Counted from the stretch's first letter, positions 1 through 6,466 are shown. The stretch: DNA of 11,897 nucleotides from Solirubrobacterales bacterium (GCA_003244035.1 QHBV01000194.1:9084-20980); one strand, 5' to 3'. Made by a program: numbers and translations. Notes: generated by a model not told the origin, from the sequence alone.

Positions 1-1929
1 GACTACGCCGACCGGCTGCTGGATGGACTCGAGGCGATCGACTGGCCCGAGCACGTCAAGTCGATGCAGCGCAACTGGATCGGGCGCAGCGAGGGGGCGA
101 AGGTCGTGTTCCGCTGCGATGAGACGAAGATCGATTTCCCGGTCTTCACGACCCGTCCCGACACCCTGTTCGGGGCGACCTTCTTCGTGCTGGCACCAGA
201 GCATCCCGACGTGTTCGCGCTCGCGCGCGGCACTGAGCACGAGCGGGCAGTGCACGATTACGTCAACCGCTCCATCAACGAGTCGGCCGACGACCGGGGC
301 GCGGTCGAGAAGCCCAAGACCGGCGTCCGGCTCGGCCGCACCGTCACCAACCCCGTCAACGGCGAGCAGATCCCGATGTTCGTCGCCGACTACGTGCTGA
401 TGGAGTACGGGACCGGCGCGATCATGGCGGTCCCCGCGCACGACGAGCGCGACTTTGCCTTTGCGAACGCGTTCGGATTGCCGATCCGCCGGGTGATCGG
501 GTCCGAGCACGATGAGCTGCCGTATACCGGGGATGGCCCGCTCACGAACTCGGGCTCCGAGCTCGACGGGCAGGGGAACCGCGATGCGTACGGGGCGATC
601 GTGGCGTGGCTCGAGCGCGAGGGCAACGGACATGCTTCGGTCAGCTACCGCCTGCGCGACTGGCTCGTCTCCCGCCAGCGCTACTGGGGCTGTCCGATCC
701 CGGTCGTCTACTGCGAGCGCTGCGGGGTCGTGCCGGTGGGGGAGAGCGAGCTGCCGGTGCAGCTGCCCGAGATCGACGACTACCAGCCCAAGGGTCGCTC
801 GCCGCTCGCCGCCGCCGAGCAGTGGGTCAACACCACCTGCCCGCGCTGCGGTGGTCCGGGCCGCCGCGAGACCGACACGATGGACACGTTCGTCGACTCG
901 AGCTGGTACTTCCTGCGCTACTGCGACGCGCGCAACGATGACGCCGCATGGGATCGCCGGGTACTCGACGGCTGGATGCCGGTCGACCAATACATCGGCG
1001 GGGTCGAGCACGCGATCCTGCACCTGATGTACGCACGCTTCTTCGTCAAGGCGCTCGCCGACATGGAGCTGCTCGATGTGCAGGAGCCGTTCCGCGCGCT
1101 GTTCACCCAGGGGATGATCCTCGGCGCGGACGGCAACAAGATGTCCAGCTCGAAGGGCAACGTGGTCGCACCGCGGCCGATCGTCGATCGCCATGGCGCC
1201 GACGCTGCCCGCACCTACATCCTGTTCATGGGGCCGCCCGACCAGGACGCGGCGTGGTCGGACACCGGCGTCGAGGGGGTGCAGCGATTCCTCGCGCGGC
1301 TGTGGCGGCTCGGGGACGAGCTGTCCGCGGACGCCGGCCCGCAGGCCGGCGCCCCCCATGGTCCGCAGGTGGGCGCCCGCGACGGCCCCTCGCCCGGCGC
1401 CCCCCAGGGCCCGCCGGGCGCCGATCCCCCGGACGACCCCCGCGACGACGACCTGGTGCTCGTGCGCAAGGCCCACTGGGCGGTCGACAAGGTCACGGGC
1501 GACATGACCGGTCGCTTTGCCTTCAACACCGCGATCGCGGCGATCATGGAGCTCGTCAACGAGGTCTACCGCCATCCCGGTGCCGACCCGGCGGCGCGGC
1601 GCTTTGCGACCGCCACCGCCGCCTCGCTGGTGTTCCCGTTCGCGCCGCACCTCGGCTCCGAGGTCTACGAGCGCTTGACCGGGCGGCGCGTGTGGGAGGA
1701 GCCGTGGCCGGTGGCCGAGCAGGCGATGCTCCAGGCCGAGACGTTCGAGCTCGTCTGCCAGGTCAACGGCAAGGTACGCGATCGGGTCAGCGCCCCGACC
1801 GGCGCGGTGCGCGAGCAGCTCGAGCGTCTGTGCCTGGACACGCGCGGGGTCAGGACGCACGTCGACGGGCACGAGATCGCGAAGGTGATAGTGGTGCCAG
1901 ACAAGCTCGTCAACGTCGTCGTCCGTTAG
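1..1929 (+). CDS. leuS: Leucyl-tRNA synthetase, 5'-truncated by window edge
   Basis: Class Ia aminoacyl-tRNA synthetase that charges tRNA-Leu in the cytoplasm. The frame is open from base 1, so the 642 residues seen are the C-terminal three-quarters; the HIGH motif lies upstream. Numbering from base 1: WIGRSEGA (26-33) opens the CP1 editing domain, TTRPDT (50-55) is its Thr-rich motif, and GTGAIMAVPAHDERD (137-151) holds the conserved editing Asp region. RQRYWGCPIP is followed by two CxxC pairs (YCERCG, TCPRCGG) that fit a zinc knuckle, then RRETDTMDTFVDSSWYF. KMSSS (380-384) is the class I signature loop. The C-terminal domain has CQVNGKVRDRV and ends IAKVIVVPDKLVNVVV, as family members do. 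Odd: a Gly/Pro/Ala-rich stretch (about 443-484) made of a tandem 8-residue repeat lies between the catalytic core and the anticodon-binding domain. The internal ATG at 64 is not the true start. Confidence 0.97.
   Translation, partial: DYADRLLDGLEAIDWPEHVKSMQRNWIGRSEGAKVVFRCDETKIDFPVFTTRPDTLFGATFFVLAPEHPDVFALARGTEHERAVHDYVNRSINESADDRGAVEKPKTGVRLGRTVTNPVNGEQIPMFVADYVLMEYGTGAIMAVPAHDERDFAFANAFGLPIRRVIGSEHDELPYTGDGPLTNSGSELDGQGNRDAYGAIVAWLEREGNGHASVSYRLRDWLVSRQRYWGCPIPVVYCERCGVVPVGESELPVQLPEIDDYQPKGRSPLAAAEQWVNTTCPRCGGPGRRETDTMDTFVDSSWYFLRYCDARNDDAAWDRRVLDGWMPVDQYIGGVEHAILHLMYARFFVKALADMELLDVQEPFRALFTQGMILGADGNKMSSSKGNVVAPRPIVDRHGADAARTYILFMGPPDQDAAWSDTGVEGVQRFLARLWRLGDELSADAGPQAGAPHGPQVGARDGPSPGAPQGPPGADPPDDPRDDDLVLVRKAHWAVDKVTGDMTGRFAFNTAIAAIMELVNEVYRHPGADPAARRFATATAASLVFPFAPHLGSEVYERLTGRRVWEEPWPVAEQAMLQAETFELVCQVNGKVRDRVSAPTGAVREQLERLCLDTRGVRTHVDGHEIAKVIVVPDKLVNVVVR
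1336..1428 (+). repeat. Imperfect 24-bp tandem repeat inside leuS (about 3.9 copies)
   Basis: Units at 1336-1359, 1360-1383, 1384-1407 and a 21-nt unit at 1408-1428. They encode GPQAGAPH, GPQVGARD, GPSPGAPQ and GPPGADP. The unit is a multiple of three, so expansion or contraction keeps the frame. A PDDPRDDD acidic tail follows. The segment is probably a disordered linker added to LeuRS. Confidence 0.85.
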
Positions 1930-1932
1930 CGG

Positions 1933-2439
1933 TTGGACCCTCGCGGCGCCCAGCAGCAACGCCGGCGGGCTGGCAGTGCCACCTACGTCGCGGTCGTCGG
2001 GGCGAGCGATGCAAGCGCGGCGGAGCTGGAGGCCGCCGCGGCGGTCGGACGCGGGCTGGCGGAGGGTGGCGCGATCGTGATCACCGGCGGGGGTGGCGGC
2101 GTGATGGCGGCGGCCTCCCGCGGCGCCCACGAAGCGGGCGGCGTGACCATTGGGATCCTCCCCGGCGCCGAGCGCAGGAGCGCGAACGAGTGGGTCACGA
2201 TCGCGCTCCCGACGGGACTCGGCGAGCTGCGAAACGGCCTGATCGTGCGATGCGCCGACGCGGTGGTCGCGGTCGGCGGCGCTTACGGGACGCTGTCCGA
2301 GGTCGCGCTCGCGCTCGGGGCGGGGGTTCCGGTGCTTGGCATCGGCACCTGGCGGATCGGAGGGGTGCGGCGCGTGGACTCCACGGAGGAGGCGGTGGCG
2401 CGGGCGCTGGAGCTGGGAGCTGAGGTCCCGGGGCCATGA
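1933..2439 (+). CDS. LOG/TIGR00725-like SLOG-fold protein
   Basis: Protein of 168 aa from the SLOG/LOG (lysine-decarboxylase-like, DprA-related) superfamily, close in look to TIGR00725. Visible: a Rossmann-type first strand with YVAVVGAS (18-25), the Gly-rich loop ITGGGGGVMAAASRGAHEAGG (50-70), ILPGAE, and GGAYGTLSE (115-123). The last matches the PGGxGTxxE signature with its Glu kept but the Pro replaced by Val. True LOG enzymes release cytokinin-type bases from nucleoside 5'-monophosphates; for this subfamily the substrate is unknown and I do not assign one. The start is TTG at 1933, the only start codon between the leuS stop and the fold core; no Shine-Dalgarno is seen, so translation is probably coupled to leuS. 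It is in the same frame as leuS with only TAG-CGG between them. Its stop abuts the operator of the next unit. Confidence 0.85.
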   Translation: MDPRGAQQQRRRAGSATYVAVVGASDASAAELEAAAAVGRGLAEGGAIVITGGGGGVMAAASRGAHEAGGVTIGILPGAERRSANEWVTIALPTGLGELRNGLIVRCADAVVAVGGAYGTLSEVALALGAGVPVLGIGTWRIGGVRRVDSTEEAVARALELGAEVPGP

Positions 2440-2457
2440 TAGTATGCATGCATAGTA
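2440..2457 (+). promoter_or_regulatory. Palindromic operator and probable promoter of the SRPBCC-MarR unit
   Basis: An AT-rich island in GC-rich surroundings. TATGCATGCATA (2443-2454) is a perfect 12-bp palindrome. With one mismatched pair (2442/2455) it extends to 18 bp, TAgTATGCATGCATAgTA. TAGTAT (2440-2445) fits a TANNNT -10 box. The position directly before a SRPBCC-marR pair and the symmetry both fit a MarR dimer site and hence autoregulation; this is inference. Confidence 0.6.
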
Positions 2458-2470
2458 ACCAGGGCCAGAC

Positions 2471-2476
2471 AGGAGG
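2471..2476 (+). promoter_or_regulatory. Strong Shine-Dalgarno AGGAGG for the SRPBCC gene
   Basis: AGGAGG lies 4 nt before ATG 2481 and fixes that start over the upstream in-frame ATG at 2436, which lies in the operator. No other gene in the window has a comparable site. Confidence 0.85.
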
Positions 2477-2480
2477 AACT

Positions 2481-2921
2481 ATGTGGCAGACAGAGCACAC
2501 CGCCTACACCCACGCATCGCCCGAGGACGTCTGGGCGCTGTGGAGCGACGTTACGACATGGCCCACATGGGACAGCGGCATCCAGCGGGCGAACATCGAA
2601 GGACGGTTTGCGGCCTGCGCGAGCGGAACCCTGAAGCCGACCGGTGGGCCGCAGGTCACGTTGACGATCATCGACGCAAAGCCCAATCATGGCTTTGTGG
2701 ACGAGACGAAGCTGCCGCTGGCCCGGATGCGCTTCGAGCACGAGGTCGCCAGCGATGCGGAGCGCACCCGGATCACCCACCGGGTCCAGATCACCGGGCC
2801 GGCCGCGCCCCTCTTCGCGCGGGTGATCGGACGCGGCATCGCGAGGGACCTGCCCGAGACGATCGCGGCATTGGCTCGTCTTGCGTCCGAGCGTGGAGCA
2901 CGGAAGGTCGTCGTCGCCTGA
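2481..2921 (+). CDS. SRPBCC (START-like) family protein
   Basis: 146-aa protein of the SRPBCC/polyketide-cyclase-dehydrase superfamily, a helix-grip fold with a hydrophobic ligand cavity. Visible: the N-terminal strand WQTEHTAYTHASPEDVWALWSDV, the typical W-x-x-W-D segment (WPTWDSGI, 27-34), a Gly-rich turn (EGRFAACASGTLKPTGGP), mid strands with LTIIDAKPN and a FEHEVAS strand. A long C-terminal helix (about 115-141) closes the cavity. Length and layout match small single-domain members that bind or modify hydrophobic ligands; the ligand cannot be read from sequence. Start ATG 2481 is set by AGGAGG. The marR gene begins 23 nt downstream, so the two are likely co-transcribed from the palindromic promoter, a common pairing in Actinobacteria where the regulator senses a compound related to the enzyme's ligand (inference). 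Confidence 0.85.
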   Translation: MWQTEHTAYTHASPEDVWALWSDVTTWPTWDSGIQRANIEGRFAACASGTLKPTGGPQVTLTIIDAKPNHGFVDETKLPLARMRFEHEVASDAERTRITHRVQITGPAAPLFARVIGRGIARDLPETIAALARLASERGARKVVVA

Positions 2922-2944
2922 GTCCGCCGCGCGGGCAGCAGCGG

Positions 2945-3394
2945 GTGAGCCAGCCTGAAGGCACCCGGTTCGACAGCCCGGGCGACAGCCCGGGCTGTCT
3001 CCTCTGGCGCGCGACCCACCGGTGGCAGCGTGAGATCACCCGCGCGCTGAGGCCGCTGGGGTTGACGCACGTCCAGTTCGTGCTGCTCGCCTCGTCCTGG
3101 TGGCTAGCGGGCAATCGACCCGTCGCCCCCACTCAGCGCGAGCTCGCCGAGCACGCAGGGACCGATCCGATGATGACCTCGCAGGTCCTGCGCGGACTCG
3201 AGGCACGCGGCCTGGTTGTGCGCGCGCGGGATTCGACGGATGGGCGATCCCGCCGCATCACCCCCACCGAGGAGGGCGCCCTGTTCGCCGGCCGAGCGAT
3301 CGCGGTCGTCGAACGGACCGACGCCGTGTTCTTCGCCGGATCGGACCCCGGTGAGCTGCTGCGGACGCTGGCAAAGCTGGCATTGGGGGATTAG
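2945..3394 (+). CDS. MarR-family transcriptional regulator
   Basis: 149-aa winged helix-turn-helix regulator. After a short Pro/Gly-rich N-terminus comes the dimerisation helix (LLWRATHRWQREITRALRPLGLTHVQFVLL, about 19-48). PTQRELAEHAGTDPMMTSQVLRGLEARGLVVR (62-93) is the HTH with recognition helix, and RDSTDGRSRRITPTEEG (95-111) is the wing. The final helix for dimer contact is short. It probably represses its own unit through the site at 2440-2457. Start GTG 2945 gives a normal MarR length; reading further upstream would overlap the SRPBCC gene in another frame. No good Shine-Dalgarno is visible, so coupling to the upstream gene is likely. Odd: the N-terminus carries a 12-bp tandem duplication (2972-2995) encoding DSPGDSPG. 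The stop codon sits inside a 17-bp hairpin. Confidence 0.88.
   Translation: MSQPEGTRFDSPGDSPGCLLWRATHRWQREITRALRPLGLTHVQFVLLASSWWLAGNRPVAPTQRELAEHAGTDPMMTSQVLRGLEARGLVVRARDSTDGRSRRITPTEEGALFAGRAIAVVERTDAVFFAGSDPGELLRTLAKLALGD
2972..2999 (+). repeat. 12-bp tandem duplication plus 16-bp palindrome in the marR N-terminus
   Basis: GACAGCCCGGGC occurs twice in tandem (2972-2983, 2984-2995). The second copy with the next 4 nt forms the perfect palindrome GACAGCCCGGGCTGTC (2984-2999). It lies 27 nt after the GTG start and could fold in the mRNA near the initiation region. Confidence 0.8.
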
Positions 3395-3420
3395 GGTCCA
3401 TCATGGACCCTAATCCCCCA
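3384..3420 (+). terminator. Perfect 17-bp hairpin after/over the marR stop codon
   Basis: TGGGGGATTAGGGTCCA (3384-3400), loop TCA, then the exact reverse complement (3404-3420). The marR TAG (3392-3394) lies in the left arm. No U-tract follows, so this is either a GC-rich-type terminator or a structure that stabilises the 3' end. It separates the SRPBCC-MarR unit from the holA promoter. Confidence 0.65.
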
Positions 3421-3462
3421 GTCACCCGAGAATCCGGGCCGCAAGGCGTCTCGGAGGGCCCC

Positions 3463-3468
3463 TAGACT
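3463..3468 (+). promoter_or_regulatory. -10 box TAGACT of holA
   Basis: TAGACT ends 11 nt before the GTG start of holA, placing transcription at or very near the start codon (leaderless or nearly so). No convincing -35 is seen. Confidence 0.5.
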
Positions 3469-3479
3469 CGGTTGGCCAA

Positions 3480-4454
3480 GTGCCCGAGTTCAAGCCCGCA
3501 TACCTGATCCACGGCGACGACCACGGCCGGATCGCCGAGCGGCGGAGCCGGCTGCGAGCGCTGGCCGAGGCGCAGAGCGGCGCCGACGGAATCGAGCTGC
3601 TCGACGGGGAGGCGGCGATGCCCGAGTCCGTCGCACGCGCGCTCAGCGCGATGACCCTTGCGGTTGGGCGCCGGTTCATCGTCGTCGACGGGGTCGAGCG
3701 CTGGAAGGACAAGGAGCTCGACCCGCTGCCAGCGGCGCTCGCGGATCTTCCGCCCGACACCACGGTGGCGTTCTTCGCGCGCGAGGAGGCGCGCAACAAG
3801 GCGCCGGCCCGGCTTGCAGCGGCCGTCCGTGCCGCCGGCGGCGACGTCGCCGCCGAGAACGCCGTCAAGCCGTGGGAGCTGCCCAAGTGGGTGATCGCGC
3901 GCGCGCGCGAGCTGCGGCTGACGCTCGAGCCCGACGCCGCCCGAGCGCTGATCGGCCATGTCGGTAACCGCCAGCAGCGGCTGCAGCGCGAGCTCGAGAA
4001 GCTGGCGCTCGGCGCCGATCCCCCCGCGCGCGTCGACGCGGCCGAGATCGAGCGGCTGACGGCGCCCTCCGCCGAGCACAAGGCGTGGTCGCTGGCGGAC
4101 GCGCTCGTGGGGGGGGACGCGGAGCTGGCCACGCGCACTTACCTTTCGCTGCGAGGTCAGGGGGAGCGCCTGCCCGGACTCCTGTACTGGATCTCGCAGC
4201 GACTGAGGCTCGCGCACGACGTCGCGCAGGCGCTCGACGCCGGCGAGCCCGTCGCCCAGGTCAAGCGGCGGCTGCGGATGCCCTCGCGCGCGGCTGACCG
4301 GCTGATCGCCGATGCCCGGCGCACGGGCGCCGACAGCCTCCGCCAGGCGATCGTGCAGATCGCCGATCTGGAGCTCGCCTCGCGTGGTGGTGCATCCGGC
4401 GGCGCGAGCGAGGACACAGAGGCGCTGCTGGCGATCCAGCTGATCGCCGCGTAG
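3480..4454 (+). CDS. holA: DNA polymerase III subunit delta
   Basis: 324-aa clamp-loader delta subunit, which opens the beta sliding clamp during loading onto primed DNA. Visible: the N-terminal YLIHGDDHGR strand-loop (8-17) typical of the family's degenerate AAA+ domain, RRFIVVDGVERWK (about 63-75) and TTVAFFARE. The conserved middle segment NAVKPWELPKWVIARARE lies around 127-144, and GHVGNRQQRLQRELEKLALG (about 160-179) matches the family's helix of the form (G)N-D/Q-L-R-x-E-x-E-K-L. A C-terminal alpha-helical collar follows. Length is normal (about 320-345 aa). Start GTG 3480 follows the -10 box directly. The gene faces rpsT tail to tail, a classical holA-rpsT neighbourhood. It contains a run of eight G (4109-4116), but the frame is intact. 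Confidence 0.95.
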   Translation: MPEFKPAYLIHGDDHGRIAERRSRLRALAEAQSGADGIELLDGEAAMPESVARALSAMTLAVGRRFIVVDGVERWKDKELDPLPAALADLPPDTTVAFFAREEARNKAPARLAAAVRAAGGDVAAENAVKPWELPKWVIARARELRLTLEPDAARALIGHVGNRQQRLQRELEKLALGADPPARVDAAEIERLTAPSAEHKAWSLADALVGGDAELATRTYLSLRGQGERLPGLLYWISQRLRLAHDVAQALDAGEPVAQVKRRLRMPSRAADRLIADARRTGADSLRQAIVQIADLELASRGGASGGASEDTEALLAIQLIAA

Positions 4455-4479
4455 GCGACGCGGCCGCGCCGCGGGTCGC
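4455..4479. terminator. Possible bidirectional terminator hairpin between holA and rpsT
   Basis: Starting right after the holA stop, GCGAC-GCGG (4455-4463) pairs with CCGC-GTCGC (4469-4472 and 4475-4479) across loop CCGCG, with a 2-nt bulge. It reaches the rpsT stop codon. No U-tract on either strand. Weak evidence from symmetry and convergent position only. Confidence 0.35.
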
Positions 4480-4748
4480 TACTCGACGGCTTGGCCGCGG
4501 CGGAGCCGGGCGGCCCGCGACTTCTTGCGCGCGCCCGTATTGCGGTGCAGCGCCCCCCGCTTGACCGCCTTGTCAATCGTCTGCACCAGCACGCGATGCT
4601 CGGATTCCGCGGCGTCGTCGTCGCCCTCGGACACCGCCCGCTCCAGGCGGTGGAAGTACGTCTTGATCTTCGACGTGTAGCGGCGGTTCTCGAGGTGCTC
4701 GCGCGCGGCGCGCTCGATCCGCTTCTTCTGGGAGTGGATGTTTGCCAT
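4479..4748 (-). CDS. rpsT: 30S ribosomal protein S20
   Basis: 89-aa basic primary 16S rRNA-binding protein of the small subunit. It begins MANIHSQKKRIERAAREHLE, the family hallmark. NRRYTSKIKTYFHRLERAV follows, and the C-terminal helices contain DKAVKRGALHRNTGARKKSRAARL, matching S20's KGxxHxNxAARxKSRL pattern. Length is normal. The reading frame can be extended upstream to 4934, but homology and the start codon place the start at 4748. No Shine-Dalgarno precedes it. The -10 box on this strand predicts a leader of roughly 42-46 nt, in contrast to the leaderless layout of several neighbours. S20 represses its own translation in E. coli; whether this leader does so is unknown. Transcribed against holA and divergently from murJ. 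Confidence 0.97.
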   Translation of the reverse strand: MANIHSQKKRIERAAREHLENRRYTSKIKTYFHRLERAVSEGDDDAAESEHRVLVQTIDKAVKRGALHRNTGARKKSRAARLRRGQAVE

Positions 4749-4799
4749 GGAGGGTGAGAGCAGCCCAAAGCCGCGGCCAATCCGCCGCGGCGCGGCCCG

Positions 4800-4806
4800 T
4801 ACTATA
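4800..4806. promoter_or_regulatory. Shared overlapping -10 elements for rpsT (-) and murJ (+)
   Basis: TACTATA reads as TACTAT (4800-4805) on + and TATAGT (complement of 4801-4806) on -. Both fit TANNNT, and the minus box is one base from TATAAT. The + box ends 10 nt before the murJ GTG (leaderless). One AT-rich step in a GC-rich region thus appears to serve both genes. Confidence 0.6.
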
Positions 4807-4815
4807 GCGGCCCCC

Positions 4816-6444
4816 GTGCCCGACGAGACCACCGCCGCGGGCGGAGCGCCGGCGTCCCCGGCCATACAACCGCCTCGTCCCCGCCTGGCGCTGAGCACCG
4901 CGATCTTCGCGCTCGCGACCGGGCTCTCGCGCATCGCCGGCCTCGCCAGGGAGGTGGTGGCAGCCAGCTACTTCGGAACCGGGGGCCCAGCGTCGGCGTT
5001 CACCGTCGCCTCGCAGATCCCGAACCTGATGTCCAACCTGTTCGCGCAGGCGGCGCTTTCGGCGGCGTTCGTCCCCGTGTTCACCGACCTGCTGCAGCAG
5101 GGGCGCAAGCGCGAGGCGTTCAAGCTGGCCTCGACGCTGTTCTGGATCATCCTGATCGCGCTCGGGGCGCTGACCGCGCTGGGCATCCTGCTGGCCGGCG
5201 TGATCATGCCGCTGTTCACGGGGACGACCTTCAACGGAGCCCTGGATCGCCTCACAGCCGGGCTCGCGCAGGTGCTGTTCCCGGTCGTGTTGCTGCTCGG
5301 CCTCACCGGCCTGCTGGTCGGCGTACTCCAGTCCTATGACGAGTTTTCGATCCCGGCGATCGCCCCCGCCGTGTGGAATCTCGTGATCCTGGTGCTGCTG
5401 GTCGTGCTGCACACCGACTTCAGCGGCGGCAAGCGTCTGTACGCCTACGCGATCGCGTGGCTCGTGGGGACGGTCGTGCAGATGCTGATGGTGGCCTCGG
5501 CGCTGCGGCGAATCGACTTTCGCCTGCGCTTGCAAGTCGACTGGCACGACCCGCGGGTGCGCCAGGTGTTCGTCCTCATGCTGCCGGTTACGATCGGGCT
5601 CGGGATCGTCAACCTCGACCAGCTCATGAACTCGGCGTTCGGCACGCTCGTCTCGGATCAGGCCCCGCGGGCGATCGACAACGCCTTTCGGATCTACATG
5701 CTGCCCCAGGGGATCTTCAGCGTGGCGGTCGCAACGGTGCTGTTCCCGACGCTCAGCCGGCAGGCCGCCCGCCGCGACGTCGCGCAGATGCGACGCGCCG
5801 TCGGCAACGGCATGCGCCAGATCAACCTGCTGCTGATTCCGGCCGCGCTGCTGATGATCGTGCTCGCGACCCCGATCACGCGGCTCGTCTATCAGCGCGG
5901 CCAGTTCAACGCCCACTCCACGGGGCTGGTCTCGGTAGCGCTGTTCTGGTTCGCCTTCAGCCTCCCGTTCGGCGGGCTGAACCTGCTGCTGACGCGGACC
6001 TTCTTCGCCGTCCAGCGGCCGTGGATCCCCACGCGCCTGGCGGCGATCAACATGGTCGTCGACGTGATTGTCAGCATCGCGCTGTACAAGCCGCTCGGGA
6101 TCGCCGGCCTGGTGATCGGGACGGCGGTCGCCAATGCGGTCATGACCGCACTGCAGCTGCAGCGGCTGCGGGCCGGCTTCAACGGGCGACTGGAGGGGTC
6201 CCAGACGGTGATGATCACGGTCCGGATCGTGCTCGCGGCGGGTGCCGCCGCGGTGCTTGCCCGGATCTTGTGGGGGCTGCTCGACGGCCTCCTCGGCCGC
6301 TCGCTGCCGGCCGAGATCATCTCGGTGGGGGGTGGGCTCGCGGCCGGGATCGCGCTCTACGCGAGGGCCGTGCTGGCGATGCGGATTCCCGAGGCCCGCC
6401 AGATCGAGGCGCTCGTGGCCGGACGGCTGCGGGCGGTCAGGTAG
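4816..6444 (+). CDS. murJ: MurJ-type lipid II flippase (MOP superfamily)
   Basis: 542-aa polytopic membrane protein with about 14 predicted hydrophobic segments, of the MviN/MurJ family that moves lipid II across the plasma membrane for peptidoglycan synthesis. Signature N-terminus: LSRIAGLAREVVAASYFG (37-54), then SQIPNLMSNLFAQAALSAAFVPVF. PQGIFSVAVATVLFPTLS matches the conserved TM8 region, followed by PITRLVYQRGQF. Start GTG 4816 is chosen because the -10 box ends 10 nt before it; the upstream in-frame ATG at 4738 would place the promoter inside the gene. Aligning by eye with E. coli MurJ, the Arg residues equivalent to R18, R24 and R270 are kept (R39, R45, R292). Positions equivalent to D39, R52, R53, E57 and E273 are S60, S73, N74, Q78 and M295. 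The family assignment is firm; the substrate is inferred from family. Confidence 0.93.
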   Translation: MPDETTAAGGAPASPAIQPPRPRLALSTAIFALATGLSRIAGLAREVVAASYFGTGGPASAFTVASQIPNLMSNLFAQAALSAAFVPVFTDLLQQGRKREAFKLASTLFWIILIALGALTALGILLAGVIMPLFTGTTFNGALDRLTAGLAQVLFPVVLLLGLTGLLVGVLQSYDEFSIPAIAPAVWNLVILVLLVVLHTDFSGGKRLYAYAIAWLVGTVVQMLMVASALRRIDFRLRLQVDWHDPRVRQVFVLMLPVTIGLGIVNLDQLMNSAFGTLVSDQAPRAIDNAFRIYMLPQGIFSVAVATVLFPTLSRQAARRDVAQMRRAVGNGMRQINLLLIPAALLMIVLATPITRLVYQRGQFNAHSTGLVSVALFWFAFSLPFGGLNLLLTRTFFAVQRPWIPTRLAAINMVVDVIVSIALYKPLGIAGLVIGTAVANAVMTALQLQRLRAGFNGRLEGSQTVMITVRIVLAAGAAAVLARILWGLLDGLLGRSLPAEIISVGGGLAAGIALYARAVLAMRIPEARQIEALVAGRLRAVR

Positions 6445-6466
6445 CTCGCGCGGCCTCGCGGTCGGC

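Noticed and set aside
948..2423. Long open frame (491 codons) across leuS and the LOG-like gene
   Set aside because: Overlaps two clear genes in another frame; Arg/Gly-rich low-complexity translation typical of GC-rich frame shadow.
2483..2944. Upstream extension of the marR frame over the SRPBCC gene
   Set aside because: The extension has no domain features and overlaps a well-supported gene with a strong Shine-Dalgarno; GTG 2945 gives normal MarR length.
4738..4815. Alternative upstream start for murJ at ATG 4738
   Set aside because: It would overlap the rpsT start and place the shared -10 element inside the gene; the added residues are not MurJ-like.
4749..4934. Upstream extension of rpsT
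   Set aside because: S20 begins at MANIHSQKK; the extra residues lie over the murJ 5' end and have no homology.
4573..5916. Long antisense open frame (447 codons) opposite murJ
   Set aside because: Composition (Arg, Gln, His, Asp-rich without domains) is that of an antisense shadow; murJ and rpsT account for the region.
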